DNA of 64,000 nt, taken from Tachypleus tridentatus (lineage: Eukaryota > Arthropoda > Merostomata > Xiphosura > Limulidae). This document shows, in pieces, positions 42,301 through 50,363 of the stretch; the first letter of the stretch is position 1; every line of letters begins with the position of its first letter. The translations under genes were made by a program, and so were the position numbers. The notes beneath the pieces were generated by a model, which saw nothing but the letters and a program-made list of their open reading frames with translations, was not told where the DNA came from and made no database searches. The stretch spans positions 74,205,558 through 74,269,557 of the forward strand of contig NC_134825.1 in NCBI RefSeq assembly GCF_004210375.1, written 5' to 3'.

Positions 42301-45300
42301 CAAAAGCTATGAGAAAGCCTCCATGGTCCCACACCCCAGTGGCTAAGAACTGGTAAGAAGCAAGAACTCCTGTACACCTAAGAAGAGGAGAGGGGAAAAC
42401 AGTAAGGAGAATAGGAGAATTAAACATTTAGAAACTGTGCAGTTGATGAGCACAAAAACTCTATTCAGAAAGCAGCTCATCCCAAGTTTATTCAATAGGA
42501 CCATAGGGATGGGTAGTAATCCTGACACTGTTTACTTGTAATAGTTCTTGAGTTGGATGGGTAGCAATCCTGATACTGTTTACTTGTAATAGTTCTTGAG
42601 TTGGATGGGTAGCAATCCTGATACTGTTTACTTGTAATAGTTCTTGAGTTGGATGGGTAGCAATCCTGATACTGTTTACTTGTAATAGTTCTTGAGTTTG
42701 TATGGTTTGAAAAAGATCTTATTTATGAAACAATACACCAATTGAAGCCTATTAGTAAAGAAGGAAGGAGTATGGTGAGAAACAAGAAAATGGAAGCAAA
42801 AACCAGCAATCATGCAACTTGAATGATGCCCACATCCTAAGAAGAGAGGGAAACCTTTCCCATAGTGAGAAAAGCAGAGAACAGAAGAGGAGAAGGATAA
42901 GCCCTGTGGAGATATGAACTGAAAAATACCCAAAAGAATGAGAAACTAAAAGGGGTGAGATGCAACTTCTACTGGTTGACCAACAAACTCAAACTTGCTA
43001 CCTCCCAAGATGAATCCTGTAAAAAAAAATGAGAAGTCCATATGATAGAGTCTTTAACCATTATGTCCAACACCACTGTGGTAGTTGGCAGAAAACATGA
43101 TCCTTTAGAGAAGTGAAAGTAATGGGTACAAGACACAATAGAGGAGGAGAGAGAAAATGAAAGGGTGAGGTTCACCAACAGAACTTCCAGTACCTCACAA
43201 TTGCCTGCAAATGGAGGAAAAAAGTCCATAAACCAAAAAAACAGGACCAACTGACTCAAAGCTTATAAGATAGTCACCTTTAATCTGATTGCACTAAAGT
43301 TAATGATCAGTGCTAGGACAAATGAAAACAAAAAATCAGGAAGTGGCAAAAGGGAGAGAAGAGGAAGTAGAAGGAAAGGAGATAGAGACAGAGTACAGAA
43401 GAGACAGTACATTAGTGAAGATAAGGAAGAACAATGGCATGCAGCCCAAACATATGATCCCAGAAAAACAGGTACTCCAGTAAAATCACACATGTAAATT
43501 AAAGGAGCCAAATAAAGGTACAAGAGAGAAAAAAAATGCAAACATACTAGAGTAATAAATGAATCATTCCCCAACATGCTGTAGCAACAAATCAACCAAA
43601 TATAATGGAATAAGACAAAGGAAGATAAACATGTCTCTATATGGAAGATAAGTGAAAAATAATTTGCCAAAAACCTTCCAAGGGAATAGTAAATTAACCC
43701 AGAAAGGTGGAGAAAAAATAATGGAAAAGTATAGAAAAGAGAAGAGAAAGTTGTGAAAAACTTAAGCTTAAAAAAATGAATAAGAGCCCAAGGATTAGAC
43801 CTCAAAACCTGAAGGCTCCAGAGTTTAGAAGCCTAAAAAAGATAATACAGCACAAGGTTAGGCCTAATCATGCGAGTTAAAAAAACAAAATAGGACATAC
43901 ATGCACCAAAGTAGTGTTAAAAGTAAATTAATATGGTCTACCATATTTGGAGAGAAAGAAAAACAGAAGAAGCAAGGAACAAATTAAAATGAGAAGTAGT
44001 GAAACATACTTGAAAACTTGGAAATAGACTTAGTTATATTCAAGAAAGCATGAGTATAACATCAGGGCAACTTAGGTAGTGATAAAAAAAACTGGTAAAA
44101 TCATTTCCATCATAAATAAGAAACACAGATGAAAGTATATCAGGTACAAAAGAAGACACAGGCTACAGGAACTACTTCACTACCCACTGTGCAAAAGTTG
44201 TCACTTCTTCCAACAGACAAAGACAAACCTGATGCCAATGAAACTGTAACACTAGTGTGAACAATATTTTGTTGTCTCACACAAGACATAGTGTAAGTAA
44301 CTGATATCTAAACTTTAAAAAATACCCAGTTCTAAAAAGTATAAACAAAAAAAAAAAGATATGTGATCCACACAAATGAACAAATCAAGAATTAATAATT
44401 GTGTTTTACAGTATAGAGTCAACTGTGCTAAAAAAGTATGTTGGTGCACTCTTATTGGTGGAGAGTTGTCACATGCTCATTTGCATGCTACAAAGCAGCT
44501 ATATCATATGTAAATATTTGGTATTAAATGGGAAGTGCAAATGGCATTTATAGAAGGCAGCATGAATTAGGGAAAGCTATTACGTGGAAGAGGTAACGTT
44601 AAATATTATGAAAAAATGAGAGAAAACATCTGCAAGAAAAGTTATTTTTCAAGCAGTTATATAAAGAGGAAATAATACACACAGCTATGCCTAACCATAA
44701 TTAAAATATCCTATTCCAAGTCCACAGAGCATAAAGAAAATATGCTGAAGTGGTGGTGACTTGCAATAAAGTAACTGTCGATGAACAACAGCCAATGGAT
44801 AGCCTGAAAAATACACCATATTTATGATTATTATTAGTACTAATTAATTAATTTAATCAATGCAAATGATCACATACAAATAACAATGAAACTGATTAGT
44901 ATCACATAAGATAATTGGTTAACTGAAAAAACTGTAATAAAATTGTTTAACGTAAAGAAAATAATCAAGTAATCAAAAGTGTTTGATTATTACTATTTTA
45001 GATTATTCCAAATATTGAAAATCTTGTAATAATTCCTCAGTATTATTATTTTTGAGCAATTTTAGGTTTTTAAAACATAAATAAAAATGCACACATCATG
45101 ACAGTTCGATTCATAATTTAAAATATTTTGCTATTAATACATGTCAATAAACTTGGCATCAAAACATAGTTCATAAATCATACTTTGATATTGTGTAGGT
45201 TTTGATTTCTTAATTTCAAAAGAAAATATTTAATTAAGTTCTCAGTATTCAGTTTTCTGTATCAAGACACATTTCCTTTGCTCCAAAGTGCTTTTCTTAA

Positions 45301-48146
45301 TATTCTTTTACTCATGTTTGAGCTTCTGAGTATTAATGCAAATCATAAACCTACATTATTCATATTACTATGACAAAATATAATTCTGTAGGCCATAATT
45401 ATCTTGTTTTACTTAAATATAAACAAGAATGACAAACCCACACAATACCTTTCTGTCATATACTATCTATCACAAAATGTCAATTTTCTCTGATGTTTCC
45501 TACTGTATTATTTATAGCCAACAGAAAGAGTTGATTTTAATTTACTGGTTCATGTATTATGCTACCTCATTCTCACAATGGCTTTTGAACTGTATGGCCT
45601 TCAACATTGCTATTGCCAAATTAAAGTTGATCAACTAAGGGAATTAAATTACCAGTAGTTATAAAGAAATTTTACACTTTGTTTGTGTTCTTATTTTATT
45701 TTCTAAATTGGGAGAGTAAAATAAAAATTCAGTAAAATACTAAAACAATCCCAGTAAAAATTGGTTATGTATGTTTTATTGACTGTTATAAAAATAACTA
45801 AAATGTAAAAATTAGAAACTTACTAAGTTAAATTAGATAATGTAAATGAAAAAACAAACAACCTTCTCAGCAAGATGTGCATGTGAGAAGTTAGAGCACT
45901 ACATAATTAATATAACTTGAGATATGTATTCACTGGTAATTTATGGCTTTGTTACAAATGTTTAACAGTTAGACATGCTTCAAAGAGCAACGGAACAATA
46001 AAAGTAAAGGAAGACAGATATAAACTGTTATACGCCTGATGCTGTTTAGGATAAACAACTGCAATTTTCTGTTGCTATCTGCAATCATTCAAGAAAGAGA
46101 AAGGGTATATTCATTTCATATGTTTTAGTGGATGTTACAGGGTTGAACAAATGAGCTGATCCCATATAGTGTTAGTGAAGATAACAGATAAAATATAAAG
46201 TTTTATATAACTGATACTTGAAACCATTGGCACTTGGTGAAATTCTGTAATTACAGAAATGAGGAAAAAAAAAGACAATTGTATGTTTCACAAATATTTC
46301 ACTTATTAATGATCATGGTTTTGTCAGTAAAGGTATCATTTGTCTTTATTTTTAATTTAGTTCTGTAATTATGGAGTTTCACCAAGTACCAACATTTTAC
46401 TAAAAAAAAAAGTTTTCATATAGATTTAGAAGGCTTTAGAAATTATGCAAAATAGATCTGATAACTTAAAAATGAAAGCAAAAATATTGATATTAAGTTA
46501 ATATTAACTTGAAAATTACCATGCCATGAAAAGTTATAGTGATTCCCAAGGTTCACAGACAAATTTTTAGTACAAATATTTGACATATTTTTTTGAAAAT
46601 ACATATACCATATTAAATATTAAGAGTGTGCACGATTAGGTGGTATTTCCAAAGTTGGTCAAAGTGACAAGTCTGCACAGATATGGTTATGTGATTACTG
46701 TCATGTCTCACTAAAGTAATTAACTAAATGATATTAGTGTTTCTGATTATTACTATTTTTGATTATTCCAGCTATCCAAGTCATGTGATAACCAATAATC
46801 AATTAGTTGATTAATCAACTCCTTATTATTATGATATTTCACTTATTGCACAACTCTAGCAGTGGTCACTTATGAAAAAGTTTGCCTTCAGGTGTGGTAA
46901 AAGCTGCAACATTGACAGAGTTTAAGAGAAGATTGAATAAGTGTGTTAGAGATGAAGACTGGATGCAGGGGAGGTTATTTCTATAAATATATATGTTGTA
47001 GAAGTTTGATACTAGAAAATGAAAGGGAAAATAATATTATATGATACAATAAATGAACTGTCCCATATCTTCAACTTTCTCTCTTGAAACTTTATATACA
47101 TTAACTAACTTGATATAAAAACACCTAGATTACTTGTTATTGAAATTTTAATTATATTTAATTATAACAAATAAAATAAATTCAAGCTTCAAATTCTAAA
47201 AGTCTAAATTTTAATTTTAGACTAAAAGTCACTTACATACATGCATAACAACATGTTTAGCTACAAGCCTATATATATTTACACACAATTATCAGTCATT
47301 TATACTTTTAAGTAAAATGTACATATGGTTCAGTTTGGAGCTTTGCACTAATCACATACATATATTTACTTAACATAAGGATATAACTCCTTATGATTTG
47401 CATTCATTTCATATTAAAAAGTGTGGTACTTATAAATTCATAAAAAGTATTTCAATTGTTTACATGTACCATCATTACATATCAATACAATAGCAAAGTT
47501 CCTTATAATCAAAATTTATAATTTTTCTGTTATTAGGTATTTCATTGTTTTTCATAAACTTAAAATTGGATTTTCTATTAAAATATATGTTTTGAAGAGG
47601 AATAAAATTATTTTTTGTAAGTTTAACCATGTAAAATATTTTACAGGATTCACCAATACTCTTTTCGATATCATTCTGTAACAAGTACTGTAATTTCTTA
47701 GTTTCACAATTTCATAAAAGTAATTTTGACATTTGTACAAATAAATGAAGAGATTCTTAAAATTATTTTTAGCATTGTAGTTACTAATTAGTAATTACTT
47801 TACATCTCAGAAGCTGTTGTTGACCAAAAGTTTCAAGTATGAGATTGTCTTTTAAATAAAGTAATTTTTTCAATAAATAATCATGACTTTTAAAATGTGA
47901 CAGAAATGCTCATTATATAAAAACCTGACCCCTGTACTGCATGAAAAAAATAGTTTTTGAAATACACTAAATATTTGTGAGACCAATAAGTATGTGACCA
48001 ATCACTAAAGTTTTCTAAAGTGACTTTAAAAGCATAAACTGATACTTACCAATAAGAACAGACAGCAACAAACGCAGGGCAGGTTCTGTCGCTCCAACAG
48101 CTAAAGCTAAACGACCAACCCAACTAACATTTGCTTCTAAAGACAT
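12222..48146 (-). CDS. LPCAT3: Lysophospholipid acyltransferase LPCAT3/MBOAT5, complete 13-exon gene
   Basis: A membrane-bound O-acyltransferase that transfers acyl-CoA chains, typically polyunsaturated, to lysophosphatidylcholine and related lysophospholipids in the ER (Lands cycle); the Drosophila counterpart is nessy. Thirteen minus-strand exons join with consistent phases into 472 codons plus stop, close to the roughly 487 of the vertebrate protein. Spliced order: 48050-48146, 44696-44803, 40986-41092, 34936-35029, 34373-34410, 31940-32047, 30524-30597, 24743-24851, 23340-23426, 21201-21367, 15519-15666, 13092-13250, 12222-12344. All junctions are GT-AG. Family landmarks are DIKWTMPHC (exon 4), FLVGPQFSM across exons 6 and 7, FNINTN with the probable catalytic Asn321 (exon 10), and LALWHGLHSGY with catalytic His357 (exon 11). 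The protein is strongly hydrophobic, as expected for a polytopic ER enzyme. The 5' and 3' UTRs were not resolved. Identity rests on sequence recognition, not on a search. Confidence 0.93.
13092..13250 (-). CDS. LPCAT3: LPCAT3 exon 12
   Basis: 159 nt, 53 codons, TTGCAG acceptor and GTAGGT donor. It encodes VTTLVDMIPTVKSS, then a hydrophobic segment around YLLFAMSYCLLPFVLL, ending TSRWLK. It corresponds to the penultimate membrane helices and the WDKWLK motif of vertebrate LPCAT3. Confidence 0.9.
15519..15666 (-). CDS. LPCAT3: LPCAT3 exon 11 (catalytic His)
   Basis: 148 nt after CCAG, reading YVFKRLKFMGNK, then LLFLALWHGLHSGYYICF. His357 in WHGLHSGY is the near-invariant MBOAT catalytic histidine. 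The exon ends at VERD with donor GTAAGT. It is the clearest single piece of evidence for LPCAT3 identity. Confidence 0.96.
17380..17495 (-). repeat. Degenerate second-type SINE in LPCAT3 intron 10
   Basis: Contains TTTGTTTGTTGTTAGCCTCAA, a GTGCCCAATGTGGGTATTGA block and ATAAACCTGCAAGCTTACTA, in the order seen in the second SINE type. Confidence 0.55.
19290..19930 (+). repeat. Dispersed repeat family, two partial copies
   Basis: Both parts share blocks with 35,330-35,640 and 58,630-58,780: TCAATTTGACCAACC..TAACCACCA at 19,320, and AAAACTTTATATTTTATCTA with GTTCAATCAACTTAAGTGAC and CTTGTAACCACCA at 19,720-19,800. They are arranged head to tail. Confidence 0.6.
21201..21367 (-). CDS. LPCAT3: LPCAT3 exon 10 (MBOAT Asn motif)
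   Basis: 167 nt starting EGSCTMIGLTYNG and ending KTFNINTNLWMA. The Asn-rich motif holds the conserved MBOAT asparagine; N321, 36 residues before H357, has the spacing of the Asn-His catalytic pair known in LPCAT3. The WDGCCNVRIWEYE block matches the vertebrate WDACANMKVWLFE block. TTCTAG acceptor, GTGAGT donor. Confidence 0.94.
21780..21812. repeat. CA dinucleotide microsatellite
   Basis: An uninterrupted CA run of about 22 bases at 21791-21812 inside LPCAT3 intron 9. Confidence 0.9.
21912..22225. mobile_element. Possible hAT-derived fragment in LPCAT3 intron 9
   Basis: CAGTGTTTTACAAAGTGTGG at 21912 resembles a typical hAT terminal repeat, and a similar GCACTGCTATTTAAAGTTTG occurs at 22199 in the same orientation. 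The other end and the target duplication were not found, so the extent is uncertain. Confidence 0.35.
23340..23426 (-). CDS. LPCAT3: LPCAT3 exon 9
   Basis: 87 nt, 29 codons, phase 0. It encodes QEVFWKKMLLMALWGKIVL, then YKYIACWLLS, the conserved WGKxVLYKY block. ATAG acceptor, GTAAGT donor. Confidence 0.93.
24190..24540 (+). repeat. Dispersed repeat family, 5' partial copy
   Basis: TATTATAGTTTTCATGCTAT, TTTTCATGCTATAACTTTTA and ATCAGTAACATTACAGAATT match, in order, the segment at 58,310-58,390, upstream of the part shared with 35.3 kb. Confidence 0.55.
24743..24851 (-). CDS. LPCAT3: LPCAT3 exon 8
   Basis: 109 nt between a TTACAG acceptor and a GTAGGT donor. It encodes ILPALSRLALGLFILGIF followed by a lumenal-type stretch ending SISFE. 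It matches the PALKRLSLGLF block of vertebrate LPCAT3. Confidence 0.9.
27252..27845 (+). pseudogene. Longest remaining copia frame: protease C-terminal part and pre-integrase domain
   Basis: 197 codons open. LLLSKTSLKR and VKLECMLSGHYCINV belong to the protease region of this copia group. The C-terminal LYHQFGHASVEHLQKLL and CYKYNK form the His/Cys pre-integrase zinc-binding part. It is a fragment of the surrounding dead element, not a separate gene. Confidence 0.75.
28892..28911. repeat. Poly-A run
   Basis: About 19 consecutive A within the decayed copia element, between the integrase and RT remnants. It may mark an insertion or simple slippage. Confidence 0.8.
30524..30597 (-). CDS. LPCAT3: LPCAT3 exon 7
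   Basis: 74 nt after TTTCAG, reading FSMRRYMDFVGGVFAD and then a basic stretch KEGRKKPA. It ends with two bases of a codon completed by exon 8. The cytosolic charged loop is more divergent than the flanking blocks, as in other members. Confidence 0.9.
30598..34372. other. LPCAT3: LPCAT3 introns 5 and 6
   Basis: Introns 30598-31939 and 32048-34372, separated by exon 6. AT-rich; nothing recognisable beyond short simple repeats. 32,590-33,540 has a somewhat higher GC content, which suggests an unidentified old insertion. Confidence 0.4.
31940..32047 (-). CDS. LPCAT3: LPCAT3 exon 6
   Basis: 108 nt, phase 0 at both ends. It encodes NKLSNDQKK, then PSLLEIGGHTYFFGGFLVG ending PQ. The PSLLE and FLVGPQ motifs are family hallmarks. 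Donor GTGAGT, acceptor CATAG. Confidence 0.93.
34373..34410 (-). CDS. LPCAT3: LPCAT3 exon 5 (38-nt exon)
   Basis: A very short exon, TTAG acceptor and GTAAGC donor, encoding VSYDVYDGRKTM and completing a split Gly codon with exon 4. It aligns with the VDYFDGG region of vertebrate LPCAT3. Dropping it would shift the frame, so it must be constitutive for a full-length product. Confidence 0.88.
34936..35029 (-). CDS. LPCAT3: LPCAT3 exon 4
   Basis: 94 nt encoding GYLLIGYYYTG, then YDIKWTMPHCVLTLRLIG, one of the best conserved blocks of LPCAT3. The acceptor is TTAAG, less pyrimidine-rich than usual; the donor is GTAAGT. Confidence 0.93.
35280..36740 (+). repeat. Dispersed repeat family, copy A (LPCAT3 intron 3)
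   Basis: About 1.4 kb, colinear with 58,610-59,790. Shared blocks in order include CTTGTAATCACCATAAA, TTGGCTAACATTGCAGAAAT, ATGCACTCATGTTGTCATAT, GGACTAGTATTTTCTAAAAT, AATTTATCAAGCTTTGTAAT, AACCAATGCTGCATTGAACA and TAGTTCAATAAAATTTTGAA. No coding frame and no clear terminal repeats; class unknown. Confidence 0.75.
37737..38760 (+). pseudogene. Dead mariner transposase (cecropia/Hsmar1-like)
   Basis: Tc1/mariner DNA transposon remnant in LPCAT3 intron 3, opposite strand. Recognisable pieces are a helix-turn-helix half with LKQIEKVRKLYKWVPH near 38,045, TCDEKS near 38,190, APKHFPK near 38,255, and an open C-terminal half with ILLHDNAWPQV, LPHYPYNPHL and LISHWQKCEDS. The second catalytic Asp (HDN) is present. 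The third position, Asp before YH in active elements, reads Asn. Stops break the N-terminal half. The sequence after the stop (TCTGCCATTATTTTTTAAAC) looks like a mariner 3' end, ending near 38,840. Confidence 0.88.
40844..40912 (-). repeat. SINE fragment in LPCAT3 intron 3
   Basis: GGTTGGTTGGTTGATTTGG, then TTTTATGACACAAAGCAGCT and GGCTATCTATGCC: a tail-plus-body fragment of a related SINE, truncated before the tRNA head. Confidence 0.55.
40986..41092 (-). CDS. LPCAT3: LPCAT3 exon 3
   Basis: 107 nt after the acceptor TTCAG, donor GTAAGT. It reads LEVLHSVACVVLLYLNLL and continues as a hydrophobic membrane helix ending FFM. A second AG four bases further in could also serve as acceptor in principle, but only the CAG choice keeps both frame and family alignment length. 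Confidence 0.88.
41559..44519. mobile_element. About 3-kb element with long inverted terminal repeats, filling LPCAT3 intron 2
   Basis: 41559-41640 and the reverse complement of 44432-44519 align closely. Shared blocks in order are ATTTACAT, TATAGCTGC, TGTAG, ATGCAAATGAGCATG, ACAAC, TCCACCAA and AACATACT. Between them lie about 2.8 kb, strongly purine-biased on the plus strand, with no recognised transposase. This suggests a non-autonomous DNA transposon; two inverted copies of a shorter repeat are an alternative. No target duplication could be fixed. Confidence 0.65.
42507..42698 (+). repeat. Minisatellite, 4 x 48 bp
   Basis: Four tandem units of 48 bp (unit starts GGATGGGTAGCAATCCTGAT and ends TTCTTGAGTT). 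Units 2 to 4 are identical; unit 1 differs at two bases (GTAGT for GTAGC, GACAC for GATAC). Confidence 0.97.
44696..44803 (-). CDS. LPCAT3: LPCAT3 exon 2
   Basis: 108 nt, flanked by a TTTTTCAG acceptor and a weak GTTAGG donor. It encodes a stretch beginning YPLAVVHR and ending GIGYFNYG, matching the second membrane segment of the family. Phase 1 at both ends agrees with exons 1 and 3. Confidence 0.88.
44860..45065. repeat. Diverged relative of the MITE at 46.6 kb
   Basis: AAGTGTTTGATTATTACTAT, TTTAGATTATTCCA and TTATTATTTTTGAGCA match the order of the element at 46620-46858. Ends not defined. Confidence 0.4.
46620..46858. mobile_element. hAT-like MITE in LPCAT3 intron 1
   Basis: About 240 bp. 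The left end AGAGTGTGCACGATTAG and the reverse complement of the right end (AGAGTTGTGCAATAAG) form imperfect inverted ends. The interior is rich in ATTAATC-type dyads (CAATTAGTTGATTAATCAAC). There is no coding capacity. Confidence 0.55.
46874..46986 (+). pseudogene. LINE remnant (C-terminus of a non-LTR reverse transcriptase)
   Basis: Open frame KSLPSGVVKAATLTEFKRRL ending in CVRDEDW...stop. The LPxxVVxAxxLxxFKxRL pattern is typical of the C-terminal end of jockey/CR1-type pol proteins. It is 5'-truncated and directly adjoins the MITE at 46858. Confidence 0.6.
48050..48146 (-). CDS. LPCAT3: LPCAT3 exon 1 (start codon, N-terminus)
   Basis: Starts with ATG at 48146 and reads MSLEANVSWVGRLALAVGA, then the family motif LRLLLSVLI. 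It ends at a strong donor (GGTAAGT on the minus strand) with one base carried into exon 2. This first Met is chosen because the coding sequence opens about ten residues before the conserved GATEPALRLL stretch, and no other in-frame Met is needed. Vertebrate homologues have a slightly longer N-terminus. Confidence 0.9.
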
Positions 48147-50125
48147 GGTAGCAAACTGTCAAATACCAAATTTTATGTCTAAGAGTTGTTGAAATAAATT
48201 ATAAACCTTGAAAATATAAATGTACAGTTACTTCAAGGATAATGTATGCATAATAATGTGAAGATATTACAATGATATGTAGTTTAAAATAATCAAATAA
48301 CAAAAGAAAGCCTTAAGTTTTTATACTTGTTTTATATGGAGTAGTTCTTAAGTATGACCTAAGAGTGACTTGAGTCAGGTGTTTAAAATTATTAGAAACT
48401 TGGACAACCTGTTAGTGAATGAGAAGCGTGAGTAGTAAAGATAAATATTGTAAATGTGAACTTTGATATTACGAATACAAGATTTTCAAAACCTAGATAT
48501 AGACTTACTTTTCAGTAAAATTATTACTCTGATTTAAACTTTTGGTATGGTTGGTCAGATGTAGTGCTTGTTACTTTAGTACATTTTAAACATTTATTGG
48601 ATAGGTGTATGGATGTGAACATACAAAGTGTTTCGGTTATTTGTTTAAGACTGTTAACTGAACTGAAGGTGTTCATTATGTTTTTTATCATATCTAACAG
48701 TGCAAATGGTAGAACTAAGGGACACAAATATAAATTCTGTGAGACTAAGAGTCATCTTTAGCCAAAAAGGATTTATTTTTAAAATAGGGTAGTTTGCTTT
48801 GAAATAGTTTGCCTTCATAATGAAAAATAATTAGATATTCAAATCATTAGAATTTCAATAGACAGAAACCAGACATTAGAAGAAACTTGGAAAGTGCTTC
48901 TCTGTACGTTTTTTGTGTGTGGGAAAAAAAAGTTACTGTAGATTATGGCAAGTCTTAGGATGATATTATTTGTTCAGTCATAAAGAAAGAGCTTTTAAAG
49001 ATCTGAGGTCCATTAAAATGAATTTTTAATAAAAGAGGGTTGTTTTAACTTTGTATTAAAACTCTGCTGTGGTCTCATTTTGAGTTGTATGGATTTATAT
49101 TCCTTACTAGAAAAATATTTAACATGGTTGTGTTGGGACATGCAACCAAAATGATATCTTGTTTAAAAAACAAACTACAAAAAGACTACTGAAAATTGGA
49201 TCAATGACATTAAAATGTAAACTTCAGTATTACAGTAGTAAATAGCAAGTTATGTCACCTTACAAATTAAACACTCAATTCTTACATGCACAACTTACTC
49301 CTACCTTCTTAAAAGTACTAATTTAATGACAAATTTATTTACTAATATAAAAGCAATGGGAGTTACAAAATAGGCTTGAAAAACGTTGAAATTAATTAAA
49401 CTGTGTAGACAACACAATTAAACCAAACCTGCAGATAACTTTAAACTTCTAAGTTCTACTAACATTGCAACCAAAGCAATAATAAGACTTGTCTCTTTGA
49501 GAAAATTTCATTTCATAATATTAGTTAGGAATTAATGAATATTTCACCAATTCCTTATATTAATTGTTAATTTGTGTATGATTTTCACAATATTATTGTT
49601 CGGTAATTGCGTACTAATAGTAATACGTAACATTACTATGGAAACTAAATCAATAAAGATCGATATACACAGTGGTCGGAAAAACTATGATTACAAATGA
49701 GTAGGACTACGAGTGTATACTATCATCACTCCAGTATCACTACACTTTCGTAGGTTTACTGTACAATAAACAATAAAAGTAAAACAGTCTGAATAATATA
49801 TTTAAATAATTGTAATTACCTCTTACTAGGTTTCTTATTATAATAATTCTTTTCGGATTTAAAGCAATAACTTGCACATCAACTGACTAGCATACCAAAA
49901 GTATATGGGAACATTTTTCTCATTTTAACTACTACCGCGAGATGGCATAGAACTCTAAGATAATTATATACAGTGCTACGTGTTCACGAGTTGCGCAATG
50001 TAAATTTGGAAAGTAGGAAAACTGCACATGCGGTGGTGTGGCAACCATTTTATTTCAAACACAATTACCGGTATTTGTTGCTGAAAGTAGGCCTAACTCT
50101 AAAAAACATCGAATTAGGTAAGACA
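48147..50125. promoter_or_regulatory. Divergent 5' interval between LPCAT3 and TARDBP
   Basis: The start codons of the two genes face away from each other across 1,979 bp, so the 5' UTRs and promoters of both must start here or in undetected upstream exons. The interval is AT-rich. No clear TATA box or CpG-dense island was recognised. A candidate donor (AGGTAAGA) lies at about 50116, just before the TARDBP ATG. The role is inferred from position only. Confidence 0.5.
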
Positions 50126-50363
50126 ATGAGTTTTATACAAGTTTGCGAAGAAGAAAACGACGAAATAATCGAGTTACCATGCGAAGATGATGGAACCCTT
50201 CTTTTATCTACGTTATCTGCTCAATTTCCTGGAACTTCTGGATTAAAATATCGTAATCCAGATTGTGGTGGCTCTCTACGTGGTGTGCGACTTGTAAAAG
50301 GAAGATTTTATCCTCCTGATGCTGGGTGGGGAGATCAAGTGTATATTTGTGTGTTTCCTAAAG
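50126..50363 (+). CDS. TARDBP: TARDBP coding exon 1 (N-terminal domain)
   Basis: Begins [21 protein letters not shown] at 50126 has A at -3, and the position matches the start of animal TDP-43. The frame is open upstream to an ATG at 49973, but those 51 residues resemble nothing in the family and probably lie in the 5' UTR. It ends VYICVFPK plus one base at a GGTAGTT donor. Confidence 0.95.

Noticed and set aside
42507-42698. CRISPR-like array
   Set aside because: Units are direct tandem copies with no unique spacers, in a eukaryotic intron: a minisatellite.
43263-43805. 180-codon minus-strand open frame with a very hydrophobic translation
   Set aside because: It reflects a purine-rich plus strand, whose complement translates into Leu/Phe/Ser runs without stops. 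There is no recognisable motif, and it lies inside the inverted-repeat element.
49973-50125. Upstream extension of TDP-43 by 51 residues
   Set aside because: It has no similarity to TDP-43 N-termini, while MSFIQV at 50126 matches the known start and has A at -3.
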